Below, in pieces: positions 25,879 to 32,773 of a stretch of 64,000 nucleotides of DNA. The position numbers and the translations under genes were made by a program. The number at the start of each line of letters is the position of its first letter. Position 1 is the first letter of the stretch. The stretch is from contig NC_079216.1 in the NCBI RefSeq assembly GCF_029633865.1, forward strand, positions 68,611,667-68,675,666, in the 5' to 3' direction. The DNA is from Lampris incognitus (lineage: Eukaryota > Chordata > Actinopteri > Lampriformes > Lampridae). Under the pieces are notes generated by a model. It worked only from the letters and a program-made list of their open reading frames with translations. It was not told where the DNA came from and searched no databases.

Positions 25879-27143
25879 GGGGATGTCAAGCCTGAAAACA
25901 AGGTGCTTTAAAGCCCCCACGGTAGAATGTGGAAGGCCTTAGAGAGGGTTTTTGAAAAATCCCTGAACCATTTGTTTGCGTTTATGTTGGCACCCTCTAT
26001 GTTACGCTTTTAGGTGTGTGAAAGGTGAGGGTGAGATAGAGAAACTGCAGGCCAAATTGGTGGAAATGAAAAGGAAGCTGGATGATACGACAGCAGCCAT
26101 GCAAGAACTGGGCAGAGAGAACCAGTCGCTGCAGGTAAGACCCATCGTGACACTGGACCTCATATTGGAGTCACACCAAAGAGAGATGGCGTCTTTCTAT
26201 GAGACGCTGGCAGTCTGGTATTGAAAAGCCATTCCAGGGTCCGCGGTGGTGTAGCGGTCTAAGCATCGGCTTTGTGTTGATGCAGTTGCCCACTGGGGAC
26301 CGGGGTTCGCACCCCGGTCTCGTCAGGTCCGACTATGGCCGGACTCGATGAAGCAGCAATAATTGGCAACGCCGTCTTGGGGAGGGGGGTGGAGTCGGCT
26401 TGTGTTCGTCACATGAATGCGTCTCTATGTGTGTGGGAAAAAGCAGTGGTTCGGCCTGGAGTTGCCTTGTCGCGAAAATGGGGAGGCGACTCCTTCGAGA
26501 CTGCCGGCCGGAGAGATGCAGTTGGTGAACGCATGCAGTACGAGGGTGGGAGTTTTAACTAAAATAGAGATCGATTGGCCACTAAATTGGGAGCAAAAGG
26601 GAAAAATCAGAAATAAATTTAAAAAGAAAAAAAAAGAAAAGCCATTCCGTGATACAAACACAAGAGCCCGTCTGAGAAATGTTTAATATGTGTACGTATC
26701 AAGACAGATGCTCTGATTGTGACATGTGGCATTGGTCTTTTTTAAGATCAAGCAATCACAGTCTCTGACCAGGAAGTGGGCCGAGGACCACGAGGTGCAG
26801 AACTGCATGGCCTGTGGGAAGGGCTTCTCCGTCACCGTCCGGAAGGTTAGATTTGAGTTATACCTTCAGTTTTGATGAGTTGAACTAGTCACACACAACC
26901 AAAGCCATACAGAATGTGCCTAGTGAAAATCACTGCATTGAGATTTTTAACGTGTTTGCTGTGCGTCTGCTGAGATGCTGATACAATCTGTGTGTTTCCT
27001 CCCAATTTGTGAAAATCCAGCACCACTGCAGACATTGTGGAAATATCTTCTGTGCTGAGTGTTCGGCCAAGAACGCCCTCACACCGTCCTCAAAGAAGCC
27101 TGTGCGGGTGTGTGAAACGTGCTACGAAGAGCTTCAGGGCTGA
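5207..27143 (+). CDS. EEA1: EEA1, early endosome antigen 1 (C-terminal 19 exons)
   Basis: EEA1 is a long dimeric coiled-coil tether on early endosomes. It binds Rab5-GTP and, through its C-terminal FYVE finger, PI3P, and it promotes endosome fusion. Exons: 5207-5545, 6123-6272, 6376-6495, 8245-8448, 8736-8936, 9201-9314, 9471-9626, 16550-16689, 16841-17171, 17790-17891, 17974-18168, 18385-18567, 18902-19087, 20847-20978, 24764-24949, 25471-25709, 26014-26134, 26747-26845 and 27021-27143. All use GT-AG and join in frame, giving ~1,106 residues. Nearly all is heptad-rich Leu/Glu/Lys/Gln; the last ~70 residues are the FYVE domain. Stretches such as LRQIGDKDQKIQNLEALLQK and ALTPSSKKPVRVC match my memory of vertebrate EEA1 closely. 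The N-terminal C2H2 finger and ~300 residues lie outside the window. Convergent neighbour: PLEKHG7. Confidence 0.96.
5673..6020 (+). repeat. tRNA-headed SINE, family C
   Basis: The head ggcggcacggtggcccagtg with a ggttagcac A-box-like part and a gggttcgaa B-box is followed by a conserved body (gtggagtttgcatgttctcc, ctccgggtgctgtgg) and an A/T-rich tail. The same family lies inverted at 57733-58078 and as partial copies at 8955-9043 and 35128-35370. It sits in the first EEA1 intron here. Confidence 0.75.
6123..6272 (+). CDS. EEA1: EEA1 coiled-coil exon (50 codons)
   Basis: Phase 0 to 0, acceptor cttcctcctag, donor cag|GTAGGC. Encodes LHAKLLEAERQLGELQGRL onward, a heptad-rich coiled coil. Confidence 0.93.
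6376..6495 (+). CDS. EEA1: EEA1 coiled-coil exon (40 codons)
   Basis: Phase 0 to 0, acceptor ttttttccag. The donor cag|GTGCTG is weak, but it is set by the exact join to the next exon (KLREAQ to NDLEQVLRQIGDKD), which matches known EEA1 order. Confidence 0.92.
6549..7300 (+). repeat. LINE 3'-UTR-like remnant split by a nested SINE
   Basis: The tttctttatatagcgctaaa motif, then cctcaggaataacatcagag, and after the SINE ggaacccctctctgggacag, resemble the 3' untranslated tail of fish CR1/L2-type LINEs. No coding part is visible. Boundaries are approximate. Confidence 0.5.
6753..7171 (+). repeat. tRNA-headed SINE, family A, with 11-bp target-site duplication
   Basis: The head ggggtgtcccggtagtgtag and B-box ggttcgaatcccc are followed by a body with gatcctcccacgcgctacg and ctcctcactggcaggggaa. 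Near the tail an imperfect half-repeat (ccggatcggcagagggg, then ccgggatggctcggaagag) precedes the purine-rich end. Direct repeats agaggagggaa at 6737-6747 and 7172-7182 flank the copy and mark its insertion. Other copies: 15428-15868, 36398-38755, 42440-43295, 47385-47818. Confidence 0.8.
7301..8244 (+). other. EEA1 intron, no recognisable feature
   Basis: AT-rich intron between the SINE/LINE remnant and the next exon. Short open frames are of chance length and composition. It ends in a clear pyrimidine tract and acceptor (gtctttgttttag). Confidence 0.6.
8245..8448 (+). CDS. EEA1: EEA1 coiled-coil exon (68 codons)
   Basis: Phase 0 to 0, acceptor tttgttttag, donor cag|GTAGAT. Encodes NDLEQVLRQIGDKDQKIQNL onward and GETAVLNQLKEKNHTLQEQ, nearly identical to my memory of human EEA1. 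This is the strongest local identification of the gene. Confidence 0.96.
8736..8936 (+). CDS. EEA1: EEA1 coiled-coil exon (67 codons)
   Basis: Phase 0 to 0, acceptor gaatttgaag (poor pyrimidine tract), donor cag|GTAACT. Encodes VTQLTDKLKNQSESHKQARD and QEQKALLRSAQDRAQTLETS, highly conserved EEA1 coiled coil. Confidence 0.95.
8955..9043 (+). repeat. SINE family C tail fragment
   Basis: The ccatccatccattatccaga, ccgcttatcctgctctcagg and ggtcgcggggatgctggagc motifs are the 3' portion of a common fish SINE, without its tRNA head. Confidence 0.6.
9201..9314 (+). CDS. EEA1: EEA1 coiled-coil exon (38 codons)
   Basis: Phase 0 to 0, acceptor tttcccttcag, donor cag|GTGAAC. Encodes LKAKTEMLLSAEAAKAAQRA and ends HALQDKQQ, closely matching vertebrate EEA1. 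Confidence 0.95.
9471..9626 (+). CDS. EEA1: EEA1 coiled-coil exon (52 codons)
   Basis: Phase 0 to 0, acceptor ctctcttgtag, donor aag|GTGAAT. Encodes ELVKTQKKFEDNCQRLQERQ onward to EQLEGLNK, a coiled coil. It is followed by a 6.9-kb intron full of transposon debris and a minisatellite. Confidence 0.93.
9894..11177. mobile_element. TTAA-flanked MITE (piggyBac-like) with nested LINE fragment
   Basis: The left end reads TTAA then agaaccagtgtgtaggattt. The right end is its inverted match (aaatcctacacactggtcct) followed by TTAA. The ~22-bp terminal inverted repeats differ at one position. TTAA on both sides is the target signature of piggyBac-superfamily transposons. No transposase is present. Much of the interior is a separate LINE fragment, so the mobile unit was probably shorter. 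Confidence 0.65.
10215..11035 (-). pseudogene. Rex1/L2-type LINE 3' fragment inside the MITE
   Basis: Minus-strand pieces read LIQNAAARVLTKTKSVDHII, ILRSLHWLP-like, and further on RVRTKHGEAAFSFHAPHIWN and KLPENCRSATTLSSF. This is the conserved C-terminal tail after the reverse transcriptase in fish Rex1/L2-type non-LTR elements. Frames are broken by stops and shifts. The end motif near 10225 (aatttatttatatagcacat on +) is the usual 3' end of such elements. Confidence 0.65.
11178..11890 (+). other. EEA1 intron, AT-rich, no recognisable feature
   Basis: AT-rich sequence with a short (GT)n near 11647-11661. I see no gene, RNA or mobile-element signature. Confidence 0.5.
11885..12190 (+). repeat. 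~31-bp minisatellite (ACACTATACACAGTACACAA core)
   Basis: About nine irregular copies of a unit containing acacagtacacaacatacag and tgttacactat, with internal deletions. Low complexity, CA-rich, no coding value. Confidence 0.8.
12297..13605 (+). repeat. 42-bp minisatellite, about 31 copies
   Basis: The unit contains ggagttaagacaacccatac and ctttaattagattgttcagg, with the variants aggcagg, aggccgg and agggagg. Because 42 is a multiple of 3, both strands show long artefactual ORFs of 14-residue repeats. Rare copies with a 1-bp shorter ctttaattata variant break those frames. It runs without spacer into the RTE LINE remnant. Confidence 0.95.
13606..14748 (+). pseudogene. RTE-type LINE remnant with internal deletion
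   Basis: The 5' part encodes pieces of an RTE-like ORF (LYRLARQRERAAKDVQQVRA, then WISKEEVRAAMKRLKSGKAL, GPDNIPVEAW), the start of the reverse transcriptase. At about 14270-14282 it jumps to the C-terminal end (VVRPAMLYGLET, then RLRWFGHVWRRD, RPKRRFMDVVREDM). The catalytic centre with the YADD-type motif is missing. The 3' end ggcgccccctaacgggagca followed by (TAG)n is the normal end of this family. A frameshift near 13845 and a stop near 14058 add further damage. Confidence 0.8.
14749..15427 (+). other. EEA1 intron, no recognisable feature
   Basis: Unique-looking intron. A 139-codon open frame at 14987-15406 has no recognisable domain, no splice support and no repeat relation. I consider it chance. 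Confidence 0.45.
15428..15868 (-). repeat. SINE family A, inverted copy
   Basis: Reverse orientation of the family described at 6753-7171: a homopolymer-rich tail near 15428, a single half-repeat pair near 15470-15530, gaggatcacgctattccccc, and the head with gattcgaaccggtcatcccc near 15800. The half-repeat is not expanded here. Confidence 0.8.
15869..16549 (+). other. EEA1 intron, no recognisable feature
   Basis: Ordinary intron, ending with acceptor taatctgccacag. Nothing else is supported. Confidence 0.5.
16550..16689 (+). CDS. EEA1: EEA1 coiled-coil exon (phase 0 to 2)
   Basis: Acceptor atctgccacag, donor gg|GTAAGC. Encodes KLESQVAEMQAAWEQAQQEV onward to QLETERV plus two bases of a Gly codon. 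It continues the EEA1 register directly from the exon at 9471-9626, so no exon is missing in the 6.9-kb intron. Confidence 0.92.
16841..17171 (+). CDS. EEA1: EEA1 coiled-coil exon (110 codons, phase 2 to 0)
   Basis: Acceptor cttgttaag, donor aag|GTACGT. Encodes VASLQEELKKKVANMSDSQQ onward to NTKTAMEEK, a long coiled coil. The split Gly codon is restored across the intron. Confidence 0.93.
17172..17789 (+). other. EEA1 intron, no recognisable feature
   Basis: Short intron. A 115-codon open frame that crosses into the next exon in another register is chance. Confidence 0.5.
17790..17891 (+). CDS. EEA1: EEA1 coiled-coil exon (34 codons)
   Basis: Phase 0 to 0, acceptor aacaccgtag, donor gag|GTAAGC. 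Encodes EKSNEKARKELLKNIEAVTQ and EMKEAKEHMEKMKE, a charged helix. Confidence 0.9.
17974..18168 (+). CDS. EEA1: EEA1 coiled-coil exon (65 codons)
   Basis: Phase 0 to 0, acceptor aaatgtcag, donor aag|GTATAC. Encodes TEKGLKTQLASLTEQHSKTQ onward to VVELQDINVKK. The preceding intron is only 82 bp. Confidence 0.92.
18385..18567 (+). CDS. EEA1: EEA1 coiled-coil exon (61 codons)
   Basis: Phase 0 to 0, acceptor cctccccttcag, donor aag|GTGGGT. Encodes AEEESRLKVQVSGLDQALAS onward and LQSDCYGKESEVSALRQDLK, matching a conserved EEA1 block. Confidence 0.94.
18902..19087 (+). CDS. EEA1: EEA1 coiled-coil exon (62 codons)
   Basis: Phase 0 to 0, acceptor tttgatattag, donor cag|GTTAGA. Encodes LSDEKLSLAQEELVANRTHQ onward. 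EEKLSLAQEDL-like text is a hallmark of EEA1. Confidence 0.94.
19110..19281 (+). repeat. (CA)n and (TA)n microsatellites
   Basis: (CA)n at about 19110-19134 followed by (TA)n, then a longer (TA)n at about 19228-19281, all in an EEA1 intron. Confidence 0.9.
19282..19725 (+). other. EEA1 intron, no recognisable feature
   Basis: Intron sequence ending in a short (TA)n next to the Tc1 insertion. It is possibly decayed repeat, but I recognise no family. Confidence 0.45.
19726..20690 (+). mobile_element. Tc1/mariner element with ~233-bp inverted repeats, internally deleted
   Basis: The ends cactaccgttcaaaagtttg (left) and its inverted match (right, ending 20690) lie within TA dinucleotides on both sides, the Tc1/mariner target signature. 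Terminal inverted repeats span about 19726-19958 and 20458-20690. The centre holds only the start of a transposase gene plus an inverted copy of part of it. It cannot make an active enzyme but could be mobilised in trans. It sits in the EEA1 intron between 19087 and 20847. Confidence 0.92.
20106..20393 (+). pseudogene. Tc1-like transposase, N-terminal DNA-binding part only
   Basis: A 95-codon frame beginning MARKRELSSETRQSILVLRN. It carries the first helix-turn-helix of the paired-like DNA-binding domain (GYSMREIAKKLKISYTGVYY), a basic linker with the GRP motif (RKRSGRPRC), and the start of the second helix-turn-helix (RRLTGPQLASSLN). The family is about 340 residues long; the whole DDE catalytic domain is deleted and a stop follows directly. 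Confidence 0.85.
20771..20802 (+). repeat. (CA)n microsatellite
   Basis: About 15 CA units in an EEA1 intron, just 5' of the next exon. Confidence 0.9.
20847..20978 (+). CDS. EEA1: EEA1 coiled-coil exon (44 codons)
   Basis: Phase 0 to 0, acceptor actgacccag, donor aag|GTTAGA. Encodes GLAKEELEKEKRRVEEFSKA onward to LKALGERNEK. The following 3.8-kb intron is almost all satellite. Confidence 0.92.
21115..24400 (+). mobile_element. Inverted-repeat element containing a satellite array
   Basis: The 35-bp array is bracketed by an inverted pair: left atcagttcatctggacacaa plus gttttattgacagaaac, right (reverse complement) atcagttcatctggaaacag plus gttttattgacagaaaa. The right flank gcttacctggattattgag-type text (24370-24400) recurs inverted beside a small relative at 56566-56745. 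I read this as a foldback/MITE-like element whose core has expanded. Its superfamily is unknown. Confidence 0.6.
21165..24312 (+). repeat. 35-bp satellite, about 90 copies
   Basis: The unit is gaaacgtttcatcactcatg plus taggtgacctcttca, with variant units (aaaagtttc, a 7-bp-shorter catcatgta form, gttatatcaat). Variants recur in fixed order: the marker acctctttagaaac is at 22151 and 23224, and acctctttgg at 22808 and 23881, both 1,073 bp apart. The second half is therefore a tandem duplication of a 1,073-bp higher-order unit. It lies in an EEA1 intron. Confidence 0.95.
24401..24763 (+). other. EEA1 intron, no recognisable feature
   Basis: AT-rich intron ending in the acceptor gcttattttttag. 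Nothing else is supported. Confidence 0.5.
24764..24949 (+). CDS. EEA1: EEA1 coiled-coil exon (62 codons)
   Basis: Phase 0 to 0, acceptor tattttttag, donor ctg|GTAGGA. Encodes ELGDLREAKQLLIQQKLEVQ onward. The AKQLLIQQKLE block is a strongly conserved EEA1 segment. Confidence 0.95.
24950..25470 (+). other. EEA1 intron, no recognisable feature
   Basis: Contains an imperfect inverted repeat (cataatgccgccgccataca and tgcatggaggcggcattatg, about 24988-25030) that could form a hairpin. No gene or known element. Confidence 0.45.
25471..25709 (+). CDS. EEA1: EEA1 coiled-coil exon (phase 0 to 2)
   Basis: Acceptor ctataaaaag, donor ag|GTGTGT. Encodes AAEKRAREEQVKRGEEAEAK onward and QTDELRGEIAVLEATVQNNQ, nearly identical to human EEA1 in the last 50 residues. 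It ends two bases into the Arg codon of ALLERC. Confidence 0.96.
25830..25876 (+). repeat. (TA)n microsatellite
   Basis: About 20 TA units in an EEA1 intron. Confidence 0.9.
26014..26134 (+). CDS. EEA1: EEA1 coiled-coil exon (phase 2 to 0)
   Basis: Acceptor acgcttttag, donor cag|GTAAGA. Encodes CVKGEGEIEKLQAKLVEMKR onward to QELGRENQSLQ, the end of the coiled coil just before the FYVE region. Confidence 0.96.
26237..26645 (+). repeat. tRNA-headed SINE, family B
   Basis: The head ggtccgcggtggtgtagcgg and B-box-like gggttcgcaccccggt are followed by a body with atggccggactcgatgaagc, a segment ggagttgccttgtcgcgaaa next to its inverted partner ggcgactcc, and an A-rich tail. A second copy with an internal expansion lies inverted at 34567-35068. 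Confidence 0.75.
26747..26845 (+). CDS. EEA1: EEA1 exon: start of FYVE finger (33 codons)
   Basis: Phase 0 to 0, acceptor cttttttaag, donor aag|GTTAGA. Encodes IKQSQSLTRKWAEDHEVQNC then MACGKGFSVTVRK. It holds the FYVE WxxD motif (WAED) and the first zinc pair CMAC. The R of the basic PI3P-binding motif sits at the exon end, with the rest in the next exon. Confidence 0.97.
27021..27143 (+). CDS. EEA1: EEA1 last coding exon: FYVE finger C-terminal part and stop
   Basis: Acceptor gaaaatccag, stop TGA at 27141-27143. Encodes HHCRHCGNIFCAECSAKNAL onward to VRVCETCYEELQG. It supplies the rest of the R(R/K)HHCRxCG PI3P-binding motif, the zinc pairs CRHC, CAEC and CETC, and the RVC motif. With the previous exon all eight zinc cysteines are present, so the domain looks intact. 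Confidence 0.97.
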   Translation, partial: HHCRHCGNIFCAECSAKNALTPSSKKPVRVCETCYEELQG

Positions 27144-27880
27144 TCTCTCAGCCCTCTACCCACCCTCTCTATCCCCCAGTGGACAGAGGGAAGCGTTACG
27201 TTCCATATTCAATGTGCACTATAACTGACAGACTCAGTTGAATGATGCCAGCCCCCCATGACTACAACTCTTCATCTCTGGCTCCCGTGTGAAAAGCTGC
27301 CGTGTTGGGAGGCTTGGTCTGGGGACCAGTCATCCTCACACAGCCCAAGGTTGAAAAGATGCATGTTTGAGGCTGCATAGGAACCACAGCTGAGCCAGGG
27401 GAGGGAGCAGGGTGGGATAGTCCGTATCTGTATTGTGCCTTTGCTGCTCTTGTGGGCTGCAACAGAGTGGAGACAGGGAGAGCTGAACAGCACCATCCAT
27501 TTCCTCTCATCCACGATAACTACCATTTTGCTTTGGCACTGTAAACCTCACAGCTTTAGTGGTTGGTGTAAGTGTTGATGGTCAGTGGTTAGGAGGGCTA
27601 AGCCGGGGAATAACACTGAAAGTGCTTTTTGGAAGTAATTTGTCATAGTGAATGTTATAATGGTGTTTAAAGTCACTGCTGCCCTACAGGTGTTGAGTAA
27701 ATAAGTGTTTATTTGGTTCAAGAAACGTCTTCAAATGGTCTGTATTGTTCATTATATTTGTTGTGTGTAAATGTCCTGAGTATCTCTCCTCTAAATAAGA
27801 TATCTGAAGCTACAATCCTGGAGACTTAAATGCATACAAGAGTCCTTTCCCATACTGTCTGTCGCCGGCGTATTAAAGGC
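27144..27880 (+). other. EEA1: EEA1 3' UTR (probable)
   Basis: Non-coding sequence directly after the stop. No canonical AATAAA was found nearby; attaaa at about 27871 with downstream GT-rich sequence is a possible poly(A) signal. The true end is not resolved. Confidence 0.4.
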
Positions 27881-29317
27881 AAGCGCTCAGCCATGAGTCT
27901 GCAAATGACGAAAGTGTTTGCAGCGTCCCGTTTTGATGACTTGTGTTGGGTAGGATTTAGAGAAATGACGGCGCGCCCAGTCTTATATGTTTTAAACATG
28001 GCAGCCGAGTGCAGAAGCATAAGGCAGGAAGCGGTAAGTCAGAAGAGAAAGCGAGGCTGATGTTGCTGGCAGATATGGCGAACCGAGCTCAGAAGACGAT
28101 GCTGCAGCATCAGGTGTTTTTTAGTGCCGACGCAACAGCACGGACAACCTCACAGGCGGGTCTCTGGTTTGGAGTGGTCAGCAACTGCTGTATTTACCGT
28201 TGGTACCACACTGTAGGTGTCAGTAAATGAAAGACAGATCTTCAGGATTGTACTTTTAAATAATCAAACAAATAATACCTTTGAACACTCAACCCAAACC
28301 AAGTAAAAGCAGCAACTACTGCCCTTCCCTTTCGCCCCTCGGACTGTTTCAGTACAGCTTTTCTTCCTCTCACGCCACCATACTTCCTTATTTTAGATAC
28401 TCAGCAGTTATACATGGCGATGGAAAAATATTTGCCATCATTATGGTATTTTAATTGATGTCGCTTGAAAATTCAGCATGAATTTAGCGATTTGCAAAAC
28501 TAAGTTGCAGGCATCTTGTTATTTCTGTCATGCCACATCAGCGTTTCCAGGAAGGAGGATGTGGCACCACATCGGCCACCGCTGTACAAATAACCCGCCT
28601 AACTGAGCTGGGACTGGTGAGAGGCAGTAGTTCGACTGTTGGGCTTGGTGTCCCGGGACCCGTTTTGTGTTGTGATGATACGAACAAAAGGGAAGTGCTT
28701 ACTTTTTTCGAGGATGTGTTGGGAATCACATTTTATGACTTTACAAATGTAGAGCTACACTGCACTGCAGAGAACACTTTGAATATATGTAAATGAGTAT
28801 GAATCATTTGGAAGCTGAGGCAGTTGCACGGTTTGGCCTGTGGGGGCAGAGTGGTTCAGTCGTCGCCCCTACCCCATGACCAAAGAATGTCTGCGGGAGT
28901 CTGTAAAATGGGGAAATATAGGCAAGACAATAGCCTTGATTTGTTCACCTCTATTTTTTCAGTATTTTTGTTAAAGAATTCTATTTGCTTTTCTCCGAGT
29001 TGTTTTAATTCAGCCCTTAATTTTATTGGCGGAACATTTGACAGATTTTTGTAAACATTTGCCTTTGTTGTTGCTGTGCTAACCATTTATACAAAGAGGA
29101 ATGAATCTTTTTCTTTTGTTATAATTTCTTGGAAATGTTGATGCTTTTTTTTGTTAACTCTGATGTTGCAGCCACTAAAGATGCTCGTGTGTTTGGTTTC
29201 TTATGCTGCCTGTCTCCACTCAGCAGCATCCACTACTGCTGCAGCTGTGTGTCCTGCTTGCAAGCAATAACTGTGGCTGTGTGTGATGTGGTTGTACGAT
29301 CTGAGTGTTTTGGTCTA
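27881..29317. other. Intergenic region between convergent EEA1 and PLEKHG7
   Basis: No gene, RNA or confident repeat family seen. Short open frames are of chance quality. It could include distal EEA1 3' UTR. Confidence 0.45.
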
Positions 29318-31365
29318 GTAGCTGGATGTGTGTACAGTAGCTGGACGTGTGTGCAGTAGCTGGACGTGTGTGCAGTAGGATGGATGTGTGTACAGTAGCT
29401 GGACGTGTGTACAGTAGCTGGACGTGTGTGCAGTAACTGGACGTGTGTACAGTAACTGGATGTTTGTACAGTAGCTGGATGTGTGTACAGTAGGATGGCT
29501 GTGTGTGCAGTAGGATGGCTGTGTGTACAGTAACTGGACGTGTGTACAGTAGCTGGATGTGTGTACAGTAGCTGGATGTGTGTACAGTAACTGGATGTGT
29601 GTACAGTAGCTGGATGTGTGTACAGTAACTGGATGTTTGTACAGTAGCTGGATGTGTGTGCAGTAGGATGGATGTGTGTACAGTAGCTGGATGTGTGTGC
29701 AGTAACTGGACGTGTGTACAGTAACTGGATGTTTGTACAGTAGCTGGATGTGTGTACAGTAGGATGGCTGTGTGTGCAGTAGGATGGCTGTGTGTGCAGT
29801 AGGATGGCTGTGTGTACAGTAACTGGACGTGTGTACAGTAACTGGATGTGTGTACAGTAGCTGGATGTGTGTACAGTAGCTGGATGTTTGTACAGTAGCT
29901 GGATGTGTGTACAGTAGGATGGACGTGTGTACAGTAGCTGGACGTGTGTACAGTAACTGGACGTGTGTACAGTAGCTGGATGTGTGTACAGTAACTGGAT
30001 GTTTGTACAGTAGCTGGATGTGTGTGCAGTAGGATGGATGTGTGTACAGTAGGATGGCTGTGTGTACAGTAGCTGGACGTGTGTACAGTAGCTGGACGTG
30101 TGTACAGTAGCTGGACGTGTGTACAGTAACTGGATGTTTGTACAGTAGCTGGATGTGTGTGCAGTAGGATGGATGTGTGTACAGTAGGATGGCTGTGTGT
30201 ACAGTAGCTGGACGTGTGTACAGTAGCTGGCCGTGTGTACAGTAGCTGGATGTTTGTACAGTAGCTGGATGTGTGTGCAGTAGGATGGATGTGTGTACAG
30301 TAGGATGGCTGTGTGTACAGTAGCTGGATGTGTGTGCAGTAGGATGGATGTGTGTACAGTAGGATGGCTGTGTGTACAGTAGCTGGACGTGTGTGCAGTA
30401 ACTGGACGTGTGTACAGTAGCTGGATGTGTGTACAGTAGCTGGATGTGTGTACAGTAGCTGGACGTGTGTACAGTAGCTGGATGTGTGTGCAGTAGGATG
30501 GATGTGTGTACAGTAGGATGGCTGTGTGTACAGTAGCTGGACGTGTGTACAGTAGCTGGACGTGTGTACAGTAGCTGGACGTGTGTGCAGTAGGATGGCT
30601 GTGTGTGCGGTAGGATGGCTGTGTGTACAGTAGCTGGACGTGTGCAGTAGCTGGACGTGTGTACAGTAGGATGGACGTGTGTACAGTAGGATGGCTGTGT
30701 GTACAGTAGGATGGCTGTGTGTACAGTAGCTGGACGTGTGTACAGTAGCTGGACGTGTGTACAGTAGCTGGATGTGTGTGCAGTAGGATGGATGTGTGTA
30801 CAGTAGGATGGCTGTGTGTACAGTAGCTGGATGTGTGTACAGTAGCTGGACGTGTGTACAGTAGCTGGATGTGTGTGCAGTAGGATGGATGTGTGTGCAG
30901 TAGGATGGCTGTGTGTACAGTAGCTGGACGTGTGTACAGTAGCTGGACGTGTGTACAGTAGCTGGATGTGTGTGCAGTAGGATGGATGTGTGTGCAGTAG
31001 GATGGCTGTGTGTACAGTAGCTGGATGTGTGTACAGTAGGATGGCTGTGTGTACAGTAGCTGGATGTGTGTACAGTAGCTGGACGTGTGTACAGTAGCTG
31101 GATGTGTGTGCAGTAGGATGGCTGTGTGTGCGGTAGGATGGATGTGTGTACAGTAGGATGGATGTGTGTACAGTAGGATGGCTGTGTGTACAGTAGCTGG
31201 ACGTGTGTACAGTAGCTGGATGTGTGTGCAGTAGGATGGATGTGTGTGCAGTAGGATGGCTGTGTGTACAGTAGCTGGATGTGTGTACAGTAGCTGGACG
31301 TGTGTACAGTAGCTGGATGTGTGTGCAGTAGGATGGCTGTGTGTGCGGTAGGATGGCTGTGTTGT
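29318..31365 (+). repeat. 19/20-bp minisatellite, about 100 copies
   Basis: Two interleaved unit types: acagtagctggacgtgtgt (19 bp) and gcagtaggatggctgtgtgt (20 bp). They occur in recurring order, showing higher-order amplification. It lies between the two gene ends. Confidence 0.95.
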
Positions 31366-32595
31366 CCGTCTACATTTCCTCTGTTGGATGCTTGAAACCT
31401 CCTCTGTATCTCACATTGGTTGGGGATGCCAATGCTGATTTTGAAGTAGGGGGGTTACCAGAGGCTCACGACAACCTGTGTGGTGTGTAAGGAAGACTTG
31501 TAAAAATGCATCTCTTTGTTTTGTGTATGCTTGTCAGCTTATCTCATACTGGTTACCAGCTTGCGTGCAATCGTCCAAGGACTGGAGTTTGCTGTATAAC
31601 CTTCAGTCAAACGACAGACCGTGCAGGTTTCTAGTATTTTGCACGGGCGTGGCGTCCGGAGGGCCTTGCGCTCGTCACGCTAGCTTGTTAAGCCCGTAGG
31701 CTCTCTACAGGGATGTCCATCTGTCCAAGACACTTTTTGGACACCCGGTTGCATTGATTTATGTCTACCTCAGATTGGCACAGAAAAGGCACTATTTCCA
31801 AAGCCTGGATATCAGCAGTATTTCCTCCCTGCTGCCTTTGATAATGCACTTGACTAATTCATGCATTTCCACGGTCCCTGCAGCGTAGAGAAGCACCTTA
31901 TTTGTACGCAGGGCTCATCCACGCAGCCCTGGAGTCCCTGCCACAGACACAGGACCACTGACTTCATACCCGCTTCAGCATTTTTTTAACCTTAAGGTTG
32001 ACATCCGGGTGTATTTAATTGCTCATTAGCACTACGGCTATTACTTATTCCTGTAAAAATGTTTGAAATGACAAGTGACTAGAAAAAGCTGCAGCGGCAG
32101 CAGCGTGTACATACGTTTGTCAGTGTCGGACTGGTTTCACAGACCAGCGCTGTAGACCTACACTGACTTGTGGCTTGTTTAGCGTTGATGTCAGTTGTCA
32201 TGCATGATGAATGGACTGGCTTGTGGCTCACACACGTTCGATGCTTTGTCCAAACATGTTTGGTGGTTCGTGAGTGTGCCTTAGGCCGATGTCTTGTTGT
32301 CCTGCTCCCTGTCGCCAGCGAGAGGACCTTCACTGCATCACAGCATCCTCAGTCAGCGACCACCTGAACTATAAGGAGTTGTTAGAAGTGTACTATGGTA
32401 AATGCATCATTTGCTTTTCTAATTCTCCATTATGACTAAAAGTAAATAAAACTTGTTTCTATTTTCCATGGGGTGTCCACAGTACCTGCGATGCTAAACA
32501 CTGTCCCACACACAATAACACAAAAACACGAGCCACCATTTATTGGAGCCTGTTCCAGCGATATACTTTTCAAGGTAAACATGTTACAAAGGTAC
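31366..32595. other. Intergenic region, no recognisable feature
   Basis: Unique-looking DNA. AATAAA on the minus strand at 32539-32544 could be a distal poly(A) signal of PLEKHG7. Confidence 0.45.
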
Positions 32596-32601
32596 TTTAT
32601 T
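32596..32601 (-). terminator. PLEKHG7: PLEKHG7 poly(A) signal AATAAA
   Basis: AATAAA on the minus strand 62 bases after the PLEKHG7 stop codon. A second AATAAA lies at 32539-32544. Either would give a very short 3' UTR. Position and hexamer are seen; use is inferred. Confidence 0.55.
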
Positions 32602-32662
32602 GCAGTACAGTAATGTACAGACTTCCGGGGAGCGTGGGAGTGCATTCAGTAGGTCAAATGGC

Positions 32663-32773
32663 TCATATCTGGGAGGACTCCAGCCACAGGGAGGCGCTCT
32701 TGACTCGCGGCTGCTGGGAGTCCAGCTTCAGCAGTGCGGTCATGGCGCCCTCTATCTTTGACATCCACACTTT
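32663..32773 (-). CDS. PLEKHG7: PLEKHG7 last coding exon (36 codons and stop)
   Basis: Acceptor TTTATTCTGCAG, phase 0. Encodes KVWMSKIEGAMTALLKLDSQ onward to LESSQI and TGA. KVW-I-A is typical just after the PH domain C-terminal helix. Confidence 0.88.
   Translation of the reverse strand, partial: KVWMSKIEGAMTALLKLDSQQPRVKSASLWLESSQI

Noticed and set aside
27880..28250. Possible second copy of the TTAA-flanked MITE (gggtaggatttagagaaatg)
   Set aside because: Only a short motif resembles the MITE end, and I could not find a matching inverted end.
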